A stretch of DNA of 34,318 nucleotides, taken from the NCBI GenBank assembly GCA_018666805.1, contig JABIXB010000216.1, positions 1-34,318 on the forward strand, given 5' to 3'. How positions within the stretch are numbered: the stretch's first letter is position 1; every line of letters starts with the position of its first letter. Below the pieces are notes generated by a model that made no database searches, was not told the DNA's origin, and saw nothing but the letters and a program-made list of their open reading frames with translations. Made by a program: the position numbers and the translations under genes. The DNA comes from Rhodospirillaceae bacterium (lineage in GTDB: Bacteria > Pseudomonadota > Alphaproteobacteria > UBA828). Below are positions 8,160-16,017 of this stretch, piece after piece.

Positions 8160-9139
8160 GCGATGAACTCGACATTCTAAGCGCATCCGCCGAACGCCTG
8201 TTCGCCGATCATGTCACGCCGGAACTGTTCACCCGGGTTGAGGTTGGCGAATGGCCGGACGCGTTGTGGCAGGCGGTCGAGACGGCAGGCTTCGAGCAAG
8301 CCGAAATGCCCGGCCTTGGCACCCTCATCGCCCGAATTGCCGGACGCCATGCCGCGCCGATCCCCTTGGCCGAGACGATATTGGCTGCATCCCTGTTGGC
8401 GGACGCAACGCTGCCCGTTCCAGGTGGTGTTCTGACGTTTGCCGCTGCAGATGACGTCTCGATTAGCGCAGGAGAAAAATTATCAGGAACGGCCAAGCAA
8501 ATTCCCTGGGCACGCAACGCCGGGCATATCGTTGTCGTCATGGGCGATGTTGTGGCGCTCGTCGAAACCGCACGGTGCGAGATTTCGCCGGGCGTCAATA
8601 TAGCCGGCGAGCCGCGCGACGATGTTGTGTTCGACCAGACGCCGATCCAGGAAATGAAAAGCGGTGTATCTCATCTAGAGGCTGATCAACAGGCGGCGCT
8701 ACTGAGGTCGGCGCAGATTGCCGGCGGATTGGAAAGAATTCTCAGCTTGACCGTACAATATGCCGGTGAGCGCCAGCAATTCGGCCGCCCGATCGCCAAG
8801 TTTCAGGCGGTGCAACATCAATTGGCGGCACTGGCCGGTCATACCGCATCGGCCTGTGCTGCGGTTGAGGCGGCGGCAGACGCGCCCGGTTTCTTCGCCA
8901 TTGCCGCGGCCAAGGCATGCGCCAGCGAAGCCGCCGGAGAGGCCGCCGCCATTGCCCATCAAGTGCACGGCGCCATCGGCTTCACGGCGGAACACAGCCT
9001 GCACCGGCATACAAAGACTCTGTGGGCGTGGCGCGAAGAATTTGGCAATGAGGTTTACTGGAACGCCCGGCTCGGCGAAGCCATCGCGGCAGATGGCGGC
9101 GATGCGCTCTGGCCCGGGATTGTTGGTGCCGGTGGATAA
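8156..9139 (+). CDS. Acyl-CoA dehydrogenase, short partner chain
   Basis: 327 residues, a shortened acyl-CoA dehydrogenase. The N-terminal and middle domains are degenerate compared with the upstream large chain. The C-terminal helical domain is clear: ERQQFGRPIAKFQAVQHQL, then QVHGAIGFTAEHSLHRHTK. The RQ-FG-P-I---Q-VQH pattern is the FAD-contacting signature of the family. The ATGA overlap with the upstream gene suggests a tight one-to-one partner, so a heteromeric enzyme is likely. Whether the short chain holds the catalytic base cannot be decided by eye. Confidence 0.87.
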   Translation: MSDELDILSASAERLFADHVTPELFTRVEVGEWPDALWQAVETAGFEQAEMPGLGTLIARIAGRHAAPIPLAETILAASLLADATLPVPGGVLTFAAADDVSISAGEKLSGTAKQIPWARNAGHIVVVMGDVVALVETARCEISPGVNIAGEPRDDVVFDQTPIQEMKSGVSHLEADQQAALLRSAQIAGGLERILSLTVQYAGERQQFGRPIAKFQAVQHQLAALAGHTASACAAVEAAADAPGFFAIAAAKACASEAAGEAAAIAHQVHGAIGFTAEHSLHRHTKTLWAWREEFGNEVYWNARLGEAIAADGGDALWPGIVGAGG

Positions 9140-11243
9140 ACTGCAACATATTCTGGCGCCGCGTAGTATCGCCATCATCGGCGCCTCACCGGACGCGGAG
9201 AAAATCAGAGGCCGCATTGTCGCAGCACCCCTCGCCGGCGGATTCAATGGGCCGATTTATCCGGTCAATCCCGGGCATGAGGAAATTCAGGGGCTGAAAG
9301 CCTATCCCTCTATCGGCGCCATTGGTGCTCCGGTCGACCTTGCCATGATCGCCATTCGCGCCGAACGCGTCACCGGGGTGCTTGAGGAATGTGCCGATGC
9401 CGGCGTTAAGGGCGCGGTTATTCTAAGCTCGGGCTTTGCCGAAAGCGGTGCTGCGGCGGTGGCGCTACAAGACCGTATTGGCGAAATCGCAACGGCGCGC
9501 GGCATCGCGGTGTGTGGGCCGAATTCGGTTGGCCTCCTTAATAGAGACGCAAAGTTAAACGCCACCTTCAGCCCCGGCGCCAAAGTGGCGGGCGCGCCGC
9601 GCGCACCGCACCGGCCGGGCAAAAGCGTTGCCGTAATATCGCAAAGCGGCGGCCTCGGCTTCGCCATCTATAACCGTGGCATGCGGCGCGGCATCGCCTT
9701 CAGCCATGTGGTCAGCACCGGCAATGAAGCCGATCTCGGCGTGCTCGATTTTGTCGATTATTTGCTCGGCGACAGTGAAGTCGGCGCCTTCATCATTCTT
9801 GCCGAACAAATACGCCATGCCTCCAGCCTGCTCGAAGTGGCGGACAAGGCGGCGGCGCTCGGCAAACCGCTGATTATCGCCAAGCTCGGCCGTTCCGAAG
9901 CGGCAAAACGCGGCGCCCTATCCCATACCGGCAGCATGACCGGCGCCGAATTTGCCTATGACGCGGTGTTTCGCCATGCCGGCATCATCCGCGCCGACGA
10001 TCAGGACGAGCTCCTTGATATCGCCGCCGCTTTCACCTCCTGCCCGCTCCCAAAAGGCCGGGATATTGGAATTGTGACGATCAGCGGCGGCGTTGGCGTC
10101 TGGCTTGCCGATGTCTGCGAGAAGCACGGCTTCAATGTGCCCGAACTCGGGAAAAGCGTGCAAGACGAGCTACGCCGTTTCATTCCCGATTATGGTGGCG
10201 TCAGCAATCCGGTGGATATCACCGCCCAGGCGATGGAGCAGGGCGGCAATATCGGCGCGATTGAGCTCTTATATAATTCGCCGCAGACCGATGCCGTGGC
10301 CGTGGTCGCCTCAATGGCCGAAGCGACAATGGTGGCAGCGGAGAAGGGTGAGCTTGCGCGCATTCAGGCGCGCCAGGAAAAGCCGATGCTTTATTATTCC
10401 TACACCATCCCGAGCGAGGCCGCCTTGTCGCATCTCGTTGATGCCGGCGTGCAATGTTACACCTCGCTGCAGGGCTGCGCCCAGGCGCTGAAGTCGCTTG
10501 CCGATTACAGCGGCTTTCTCGAATTGCGTGCTGCCGACCAGCTGCCGCAGAATGTCGAGGTTGCAACACTTCCCGCCGCGCCGGCTGTTCTAACGGAATG
10601 GTCCGCAGCGCCCCATCTTGCGAAACTTGGAATTGCCATGCCGGAGGCGCGTTTGGTGCAAAGTGCCGAGGAAGCCATTGCCGCCGCTGAGGGTTTGGCG
10701 GGGCCGGTGGCGCTCAAAGCACAATCGCCGCAATTGCCGCACAAGGCGGTGGCGGGTGGCGTGGTACTCGGCGTTGAGGGGGAATGGGCGGTGCGGCGCG
10801 CCTATGAGCAGGTCACCACACTGCCGGGCGACATCACGCTGGATGGCGTGCTGGTGCAGAGCATGGCGGCCAAAGGCATCGAGATGATCGCCGGTATTGC
10901 CCGCGACGATGCCTTCGGCCCGCTTGTCATGGTCGGCTTCGGCGGCAGCGAGGTTGAGGTTGAGCGCGATGTGGCGTGGGCGCCGGCACCGTTCGGCGAG
11001 CGCCGCGCCGAGGGCCTGATCCGCTCCTTGCGCGGCGCCGCGCGGTTGAATGGCAGCGCCAGGGCACAGCCAGCGGATATCGACGCCTTGGCCAGGCTGC
11101 TTGCGGCGCTTAGCCTCTTCGCTCAACATAACCGGGACAGCATTGTCGAACTCGATCTGAACCCGCTGGTGGTTTATCAGGAGGGCCAAGGGCTGCTGGC
11201 ATTGGACGCGCTAATTGTTACGGAAGGGACGAAGAATTTATGA
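9126..11243 (+). CDS. ADP-forming-type acyl-CoA ligase (CoA-binding + ATP-grasp)
   Basis: About 705 residues, in the order CoA-binding Rossmann domain (about 8-130, APRSIAIIGAS), succinyl-CoA-ligase-like flavodoxin domains (about 155-460), and C-terminal ATP-grasp domain (about 490-705). The phospho-carrier His is H267 in the SHTGSM motif. This is the single-chain arrangement of ADP-forming acetate--CoA ligases, without the GNAT domain of Pat-type proteins. It converts an acid, ATP and CoA to the acyl-CoA, ADP and phosphate. The gene starts inside the end of the acyl-CoA dehydrogenase gene. GTG 9126 follows CCGGGA, but GTG 9132 is equally possible. An upstream reading frame extending to 8760 is a shadow of the dehydrogenase. 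Neighbours suggest it activates the acid that the dehydrogenase pair then oxidises. Confidence 0.9.
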   Translation: MPVDKLQHILAPRSIAIIGASPDAEKIRGRIVAAPLAGGFNGPIYPVNPGHEEIQGLKAYPSIGAIGAPVDLAMIAIRAERVTGVLEECADAGVKGAVILSSGFAESGAAAVALQDRIGEIATARGIAVCGPNSVGLLNRDAKLNATFSPGAKVAGAPRAPHRPGKSVAVISQSGGLGFAIYNRGMRRGIAFSHVVSTGNEADLGVLDFVDYLLGDSEVGAFIILAEQIRHASSLLEVADKAAALGKPLIIAKLGRSEAAKRGALSHTGSMTGAEFAYDAVFRHAGIIRADDQDELLDIAAAFTSCPLPKGRDIGIVTISGGVGVWLADVCEKHGFNVPELGKSVQDELRRFIPDYGGVSNPVDITAQAMEQGGNIGAIELLYNSPQTDAVAVVASMAEATMVAAEKGELARIQARQEKPMLYYSYTIPSEAALSHLVDAGVQCYTSLQGCAQALKSLADYSGFLELRAADQLPQNVEVATLPAAPAVLTEWSAAPHLAKLGIAMPEARLVQSAEEAIAAAEGLAGPVALKAQSPQLPHKAVAGGVVLGVEGEWAVRRAYEQVTTLPGDITLDGVLVQSMAAKGIEMIAGIARDDAFGPLVMVGFGGSEVEVERDVAWAPAPFGERRAEGLIRSLRGAARLNGSARAQPADIDALARLLAALSLFAQHNRDSIVELDLNPLVVYQEGQGLLALDALIVTEGTKNL

Positions 11244-12037
11244 GCGGCGATATTTTATTCGAGGTGGCGGAGAAGGTTGCCACCATCACGTTGAATCGGC
11301 CCGAGCGGCGCAATGCTTTCACTCTGGCGATGATCGATGAATGGGTTAGCTGCCTGGAGGAATGCCGCGCGCGCGCCGATATCCATACGGTGCTGATCAC
11401 TGGTGCCGGCAAGGCGTTTTGCAGTGGCGGCGATATCGACGAGTTGATGAAGCAAGGCCAGGCGCGCACGCCGCAGGAGCGTAAGGACGAACTGGTTGGC
11501 CATGTTCACAGTATCCCGCTCACCCTCGACCGCATGGATAAGCCGGTGATCGTCGCTATCAATGGCGCGGCGACAGGTGCCGGGCTCGATCTCGCCTTGA
11601 TGTGCGACCTGCGCTATGCCGCAAGCTCGGCGCGCTTTGCCGAAACCTATGTGAAGATGGCGCTGATGCCGGGTGCCGGCGGTGCCTTTGTGCTGCCGCG
11701 CATCGTTGGCCGCGCGCGTGCGCTCGAAATGCTGTGGACCGGGGATTTCATCGATAGTGAAGAGGCCGAGCGTATCGGCCTGATCAACAAGGCGCTACCG
11801 GATGAAGAATTGATGGCCCATGCGCACGCTATGGCGCGCCGCCTTGCCGACGGGCCGGTGCAGTCGATCCGGTCGATCAAGCGCGCCGTCCGCGCCGGGC
11901 AGAATTCCGATCTTGCAACCAGTCTCGACTACGGCGCCTTGAACTATGGTGTTTTGGCATCGGGCGAAGACCACCACGAAGCGGTCGATGCCTTTTTGGA
12001 GAAACGTGCGCCCGACTTTAAGGGCGGCGGGTCATGA
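11240..12037 (+). CDS. Crotonase-fold protein (enoyl-CoA hydratase/isomerase family)
   Basis: 265 residues, normal crotonase length. The oxyanion-hole stretches are present: GKAFCSGGDIDEL and NGAATGAGLDLALMCDLRYAA. The second catalytic Glu of hydratases is conserved (LEMLWTG). The first one (PE-I in rat hydratase, Glu144) is replaced by Tyr137 in ETYVKMALMPGAGG. A standard hydratase reaction is therefore not assured; isomerase, hydrolase or lyase chemistry is possible. It overlaps the CoA ligase gene by ATGA, which places it in the same CoA-ester pathway. The C-terminal KRAPDFKG motif is typical of the family. Confidence 0.88.
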   Translation: MSGDILFEVAEKVATITLNRPERRNAFTLAMIDEWVSCLEECRARADIHTVLITGAGKAFCSGGDIDELMKQGQARTPQERKDELVGHVHSIPLTLDRMDKPVIVAINGAATGAGLDLALMCDLRYAASSARFAETYVKMALMPGAGGAFVLPRIVGRARALEMLWTGDFIDSEEAERIGLINKALPDEELMAHAHAMARRLADGPVQSIRSIKRAVRAGQNSDLATSLDYGALNYGVLASGEDHHEAVDAFLEKRAPDFKGGGS

Positions 12038-12066
12038 CATAACAAATATAACAAGGAGAGAATCCC

Positions 12067-12573
12067 ATGGTCTATCCACACACGATGAACCACGTTGGCA
12101 TCACCGTTACCGATATCGATGCTGCGGTAAAATGGTATCAGGAGATGTTCGGCTGTACGGTTATCATGGACCCCGTTGAATCCGTCGATGACGGCAGCTA
12201 TTTCGCCGAGATCATTGCCGATATTTTCGGCGAAGGATTCGAGCGCATGCAGCTCGCCCATCTCATCACCGGCGACGGCGTCGGCATCGAATTGTTTCAG
12301 TTCGACAAGCCGAAAAGCGAGCGCCCGGACGATAATTTCGAATATTGGAAGGCCGGAATCTTTCACATCTGCATGACCGATCCGGAAATCGAATCGCTGG
12401 CCAAGAAGATCGATTCAAATGGCGGCAAGCAGCGCTCAAAGGTGTGGAAATTATGGCCCGACAAGCCCTACAAGGTGTGTTATTGCGAAGACCCGTGGGG
12501 CAATATCGTCGAGCTGAGCTCGCACAGCTATGTCCAGACCTGGTCCAATTTCCTGGTTCCGCACACGCCTTGA
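12067..12573 (+). CDS. VOC-superfamily metalloenzyme (glyoxalase/dioxygenase fold)
   Basis: 168 residues forming two beta-alpha-beta-beta-beta modules. The four metal-ligand positions can be read off: H9 (MNHVGITV), E75 (GIELFQF), H100 (IFHICM) and E149 (IVELSS). This H/E/H/E set matches glyoxalase I or methylmalonyl-CoA epimerase-type proteins better than extradiol dioxygenases (H/H/E). The ribosome site AAGGAGAG lies just upstream of the ATG, after a 29-bp gap from the crotonase. An epimerase or lyase acting on an intermediate of the operon is plausible. The exact reaction is unknown. Confidence 0.87.
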   Translation: MVYPHTMNHVGITVTDIDAAVKWYQEMFGCTVIMDPVESVDDGSYFAEIIADIFGEGFERMQLAHLITGDGVGIELFQFDKPKSERPDDNFEYWKAGIFHICMTDPEIESLAKKIDSNGGKQRSKVWKLWPDKPYKVCYCEDPWGNIVELSSHSYVQTWSNFLVPHTP

Positions 12574-12583
12574 CGGAGGGGCA

Positions 12584-13375
12584 ATGAAGATTGAAGCAAA
12601 CGGAATATCCTTAAACTATCGCTTGGATGGGCCTGAGGGCGCGCCGTGGTTGATGCTGAGCAATTCGCTCGCCACCAATTTTTCCATGTGGGACGGCCAG
12701 GTTGCGGTTTGGGCCGAGGATTATCGCGTGCTGCGCTACGATCAGCGTGGCCATGGTGCGAGCGAGGCGACGGCGGGCGATTATGATTTCGATCTTCTCG
12801 CCGATGACGCTGCCGCCTTAATGACGGCGCTCGGCATCGGGCAATGCCATTTTCTCGGCCTCTCGATGGGCGGCATGACGGCAATGGGGCTCGGGCTCAA
12901 CCACCCGGACCGTGTGAAGAGCCTGACAATCTGCAATTCGCGCGCCGAGGTAACGCCGGATTTCAAAGGCATTTTCGATGAGCGCATTGCCATCGCCCTC
13001 GACCAAGGCATGGAGCCGCTGGTGAAGCCGACGGTTGAGCGCTGGTTCACGGAGGAATTGCGCGTATCCGCCCCTGCATTTCTCGACAACGTGCGCGAGA
13101 TGGTGCGTACCACGCCGCCGGTCGGCTATGCCGGCTGCGCGCGTGCGGTGCAGAGCCTCGATTACATGGCGCGTCTTTCCGACATCGACAAGCCGGTGCT
13201 GTTCATCGCCGGGGCCGAGGATATGGCAACCCCGGCTGCCGGCATGCGCGCCATGCAGGCGGCCATTGCCGGCTCGGAATATGTCGAGCTTAGCCCGGCT
13301 TCGCATCTCTCCAACCTGGAACAACCGGACGCTTTTACCGCTGCCGCGCAAACATTTCTGGCGGCGCAGAGCTGA
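12584..13375 (+). CDS. Alpha/beta hydrolase, 3-oxoadipate enol-lactonase (PcaD)-like
   Basis: 263 residues, normal PcaD length. Catalytic triad: S94 in GLSMGG, D213 in GAEDMATP, H241 in ASHLSNLEQP. The oxyanion region (LSNSLATNFSMWDGQ) and RYDQRGHGAS agree with the PcaD group, whose reference enzyme opens 3-oxoadipate enol-lactone. No other protocatechuate-branch genes are nearby, so another lactone or ester may be the true substrate. The ATG at 12584 has a strong GGAGGGG ribosome site. An in-frame extension to 12530 would overlap the VOC gene and is rejected. It may be a second lactone-opening step of the operon. Confidence 0.88.
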   Translation: MKIEANGISLNYRLDGPEGAPWLMLSNSLATNFSMWDGQVAVWAEDYRVLRYDQRGHGASEATAGDYDFDLLADDAAALMTALGIGQCHFLGLSMGGMTAMGLGLNHPDRVKSLTICNSRAEVTPDFKGIFDERIAIALDQGMEPLVKPTVERWFTEELRVSAPAFLDNVREMVRTTPPVGYAGCARAVQSLDYMARLSDIDKPVLFIAGAEDMATPAAGMRAMQAAIAGSEYVELSPASHLSNLEQPDAFTAAAQTFLAAQS

Positions 13376-14349
13376 TGGTTGAAGCGCTAACCCTGTCGGC
13401 AATCGAGGCCGCCGGGAAGAAAATAGCCGGCAAGGTAGCGCTCACGCCGCTGCACAATTGGCGCGGCCCCGCCATGTGCGCCGCTGTCGGTGATGGCACG
13501 GAAGTGGTGTTCAAGCTCGAACTCTTGCAACACACCGGCACCTTCAAGGCGCGCGGTGCGTTGCTTAATCTTCTCAGCCTTTCAAAGGATCAATTGGCGC
13601 GTGGCGTGACCGCTGTTAGCGCCGGCAACCATGCCATCGCCACTGCCTTTGCCGCGCAAATAGCCGGCGCCAGCGCCAAAGTGGTGATGATGAAGAGCGC
13701 CAACCCGTTCCGGGTTGCCCAATGTCGGGCCTATGGTGGGGAGGTCGTGTTTGCCGACGATGTTCATCAAGCTTTCGAGTTGGTTGAGCAAATCGAAAAG
13801 GCAGAAGGGCGTACTTTTGTTCATCCCTTCGAGGGCGAATTGACGGCGCTCGGTACAGCAACGCTCGGGTTGGAATTTGCCCGCCAGGCACCGAAGCTGG
13901 ATGCGCTGATCGTCCCCATTGGCGGCGGCGGTCTCTGTGCCGGCATGGCCAGCGCCTTCAAACTGGAGCAGCCCAACTGCGAGGTCTATGGCGTTGAGCC
14001 GGAAGGTGCGGACACCATGACGCGCAGTTTCCAGGCCGGCTCGCCGCAAACCATCGAGAAGGTGCGCACTATCGCCGACAGCCTCGGCGCACCCTACGCC
14101 TTGCCCTATTCTTATGCACTGTGCAAAGCGAATGTCGACGACATCGTGCTCGTCGATGACGCGGCGCTACGCCGCGCCATGGGCCTCTTGTTCCAGGAAA
14201 TGAAGCTCGCGGTCGAGCCCGCCGGCGCCGCCGCCACGGCGGCGCTCTTAGGGCCGTTGCGCGAGCGCCTTCAGGGCAAACGCGTCGGCGTTATCGTGTG
14301 CGGCGCCAACATCGATTTCGCGACATTTGCGGCGCAGGCGATATTCTAA
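13375..14349 (+). CDS. PLP-dependent threonine/serine dehydratase-like enzyme
   Basis: 324 residues, fold type II PLP enzyme. The Schiff-base lysine is K58 in TGTFKARGA. The phosphate-binding glycine loop is PIGGGGLCAG, and SAGNHAIATAFAAQ is the substrate-loop motif. There is no C-terminal ACT domain, so it matches catabolic threonine/serine dehydratases, serine racemases and hydroxyaspartate dehydratases rather than IlvA. It deaminates a beta-hydroxy amino acid to a 2-oxo acid. The start overlaps the previous stop by one base (TGATG). It ends the plus-strand run and abuts the convergent glyoxalase II gene with no base between the stop codons. Confidence 0.88.
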   Translation: MVEALTLSAIEAAGKKIAGKVALTPLHNWRGPAMCAAVGDGTEVVFKLELLQHTGTFKARGALLNLLSLSKDQLARGVTAVSAGNHAIATAFAAQIAGASAKVVMMKSANPFRVAQCRAYGGEVVFADDVHQAFELVEQIEKAEGRTFVHPFEGELTALGTATLGLEFARQAPKLDALIVPIGGGGLCAGMASAFKLEQPNCEVYGVEPEGADTMTRSFQAGSPQTIEKVRTIADSLGAPYALPYSYALCKANVDDIVLVDDAALRRAMGLLFQEMKLAVEPAGAAATAALLGPLRERLQGKRVGVIVCGANIDFATFAAQAIF

Positions 14350-15141
14350 TCACCAGCTATTGCGCAGCTCGCGCAGTTTCACGAACACCGTCTTGGCGTC
14401 GATCTCCGCCGGCAGGTCGGGGAAGGCCTCGCGCAGGCGGGCTATGACCGACGGGTTGTGCAGGCGGAGGAAGGTGTTGACCTGCTTCTCCAGCGCCAGC
14501 GTCGAGACCAGCGGCGCATTGGGGTTCTGGTCGGCGACGTCGGCAAGGAGCAGTTGCGCGGCATTGTTGTCCGGCTCGCGATTGAGGGTAAATTCCAAAT
14601 TGGTGGAGAAGTATTCATGCCCGGGATAGATCAGGGTATCGTCCGCCAGTTTCGCCAACTGGCCGGTGAAGGTCTTGTAAAGTTCTTCCGGGTGGCCGCC
14701 GGAATGACAATTGCCGGCGCCGGCGTTGAACAGAGTGTCGCCGCAAAAGAGTGCCGGCGTATCGCTGCGTGACAGCAGGCAGACATGGCTCATGGTGTGG
14801 CCCGGCGTGTCGAGGCATTCAAGCTCAACCGTCTTGCCGACCTTGATCACATCGCCCGCGCCGAGTCCCCGGTCGATACCGGGGATCGAGTCCTTGGCGT
14901 TGGCATGGGCGAGCAGCTTGGCGCCGGTGGCGGCGATGACCTGCAGGTTGCCGCCGGTATGATCGCCATGCTCATGCGTGTTCAGCACCTGGGTAATGTT
15001 CCAGCCCTTGTCCTTGGCGATGCCGAGGCACTTTTGATGATCGAGCGGGTCGATGGCCAAGGCCTCGCCGGTGTCGGCGCAGGCGATGAGATAGTTGAAA
15101 TTGCGGTAGGCGTTTGCGGTCCAGATTTGTTCGACGATCAT
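14350..15141 (-). CDS. gloB: Hydroxyacylglutathione hydrolase (glyoxalase II)
   Basis: 263 residues, metallo-beta-lactamase fold. The metal motif T-H-x-H-x-D-H gives H56, H58, D60 and H61. The further ligands lie in TPGHTMSH, CGDTLF and PGHEYF. The C-terminal helical glutathione-binding domain (NPSVIARLREAFPDL and similar) is present, and length matches GloB (about 255). It hydrolyses S-D-lactoylglutathione to D-lactate and glutathione. The ribosome site GGGAG lies just upstream. The gene is the last of a four-gene minus-strand group but is set apart from the preceding crotonase by a 60-bp gap filled with a large palindrome, so it may have its own control. Confidence 0.92.
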   Translation of the reverse strand: MIVEQIWTANAYRNFNYLIACADTGEALAIDPLDHQKCLGIAKDKGWNITQVLNTHEHGDHTGGNLQVIAATGAKLLAHANAKDSIPGIDRGLGAGDVIKVGKTVELECLDTPGHTMSHVCLLSRSDTPALFCGDTLFNAGAGNCHSGGHPEELYKTFTGQLAKLADDTLIYPGHEYFSTNLEFTLNREPDNNAAQLLLADVADQNPNAPLVSTLALEKQVNTFLRLHNPSVIARLREAFPDLPAEIDAKTVFVKLRELRNSW

Positions 15142-15154
15142 TTCTATTTCTCCC

Positions 15155-15203
15155 AGTGGATAGAATCTAACTTATGGTTACCATAAATTAGATTCTATCC
15201 ACT
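15155..15203. promoter_or_regulatory. 49-bp near-perfect palindrome upstream of gloB
   Basis: Arms 15155-15178 and 15180-15203 are inverted copies of each other around a single central base (15179), with one mismatch (15171/15187). The core reads TTATGGT-T-ACCATAA and the outer arms AGTGGATAGAATCTAA. It is AT-rich, unlike its surroundings. It lies between the stop of the crotonase gene (which it touches) and the ribosome site of gloB. With one unpaired base it would make a very tight DNA cruciform or an RNA stem. The core TGGTTACCA looks like a GntR-type operator half-site pair. There is no T-run, so it is not a standard terminator. An operator, RNA processing stem or remnant of a small mobile repeat are all possible. 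Confidence 0.75.
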
Positions 15204-16017
15204 AGCGCCCTTTGAACTCGGGCTTGCGTTTTTCCATGAAGGCGCGCCGGCCTTCAACATAGTCTTCGCTGGCAAAGCACTCCTCGACCAGGCGTTCGCA
15301 CATTGCGCTGTCGAGGCCGCTCGGCGCCTTGGCGATTTCATCCACGACGCGCTTGGCGGCCAGCATCGTTAGCGGTGCGTTTTGCGCGATGCGCTTGCAG
15401 TACCCAGCAACATAGGCGTCCAAGTCCCCGGGTGCGACGGTGCGGTTTATCAGGCCCATGGTGAGCGCTTCGGCGCTGTCGAACTGGCGCGCGGTGATGA
15501 TGATTTCCTTGGCGAAGGCGGGGCCGATCAGGGCGACAAGCGGCTGCAGGCCGCTCACGCGGTAACCGAGGCCGAGCTTGGCCGCCGGTATGGCGAAGCG
15601 CGAACCGTCGCTGGCGATGCGCATGTCGCAGCTCAGCGCCACGCCGAGGCCGCCGCCGATGCAATAGCCGCGGATCATGGCGATGGTCGGCTTTCTGGCA
15701 TGGCTGAGACGCAGGCTCGCCTCATGCGATACATGGTCATAGTTCGCCACCGCCTCGGCGCTCGAGCGTAATTTATCGAATTCGCTGATGTCGGCGCCCG
15801 AGATGAACGCCTTCTCGCCCGCGCCCTTGAGCACGATGACGCGAATCTCCGGGTCTTCCTCAAACAGATCGAGAATTTGCGGTATGGCCTGCCACATATC
15901 GAGCGAGAGGGCGTTGTGGCGTTCAGGCTTGTTGAAGATCATCCAGCCGACGGCGCCGATTTTCTCGGCGATCATTTTTTCGCCGAAGGGTATTTGCTCG
16001 GGGCTAGACAATGCCAC
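15202..16017 (-). CDS. Crotonase-fold protein (enoyl-CoA hydratase-related)
   Basis: 271 residues. Crotonase motifs GEKAFISGADISEF and GYCIGGGLGVALSCDMRIAS form the oxyanion hole. In the segment IPAAKLGLGY the first catalytic Glu of true hydratases (P-E) is replaced by Ala; the second Glu is kept in AKEIIITARQF. It could hydrate, isomerise or hydrolyse a CoA ester with altered chemistry. The first possible start is GTG at 16017, but AAGGAG is then only one base away. A TTG at 16011, seven bases from the same AAGGAG, may be the real start. The 5' end overlaps the CoA-transferase gene by 14 bp, implying co-translation. Confidence 0.88.
   Translation of the reverse strand: MALSSPEQIPFGEKMIAEKIGAVGWMIFNKPERHNALSLDMWQAIPQILDLFEEDPEIRVIVLKGAGEKAFISGADISEFDKLRSSAEAVANYDHVSHEASLRLSHARKPTIAMIRGYCIGGGLGVALSCDMRIASDGSRFAIPAAKLGLGYRVSGLQPLVALIGPAFAKEIIITARQFDSAEALTMGLINRTVAPGDLDAYVAGYCKRIAQNAPLTMLAAKRVVDEIAKAPSGLDSAMCERLVEECFASEDYVEGRRAFMEKRKPEFKGR

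Noticed and set aside
7053-8186. 377-residue antisense reading frame
   Set aside because: Lies wholly opposite a clear acyl-CoA dehydrogenase; His/Arg/Ala-rich composition typical of shadow frames in GC-rich DNA, no family resemblance.
8760-9125. Long N-terminal extension of the CoA ligase frame
   Set aside because: This part is the +1 shadow of the acyl-CoA dehydrogenase gene and reads as Arg/Pro-rich nonsense; the ligase family starts at about 9126-9132.
15155-15203. Rho-independent terminator of the crotonase gene
   Set aside because: The stem is AT-rich and perfectly symmetric with a one-base loop and no T-run on either side, unlike an intrinsic terminator; kept instead as an unexplained palindrome.
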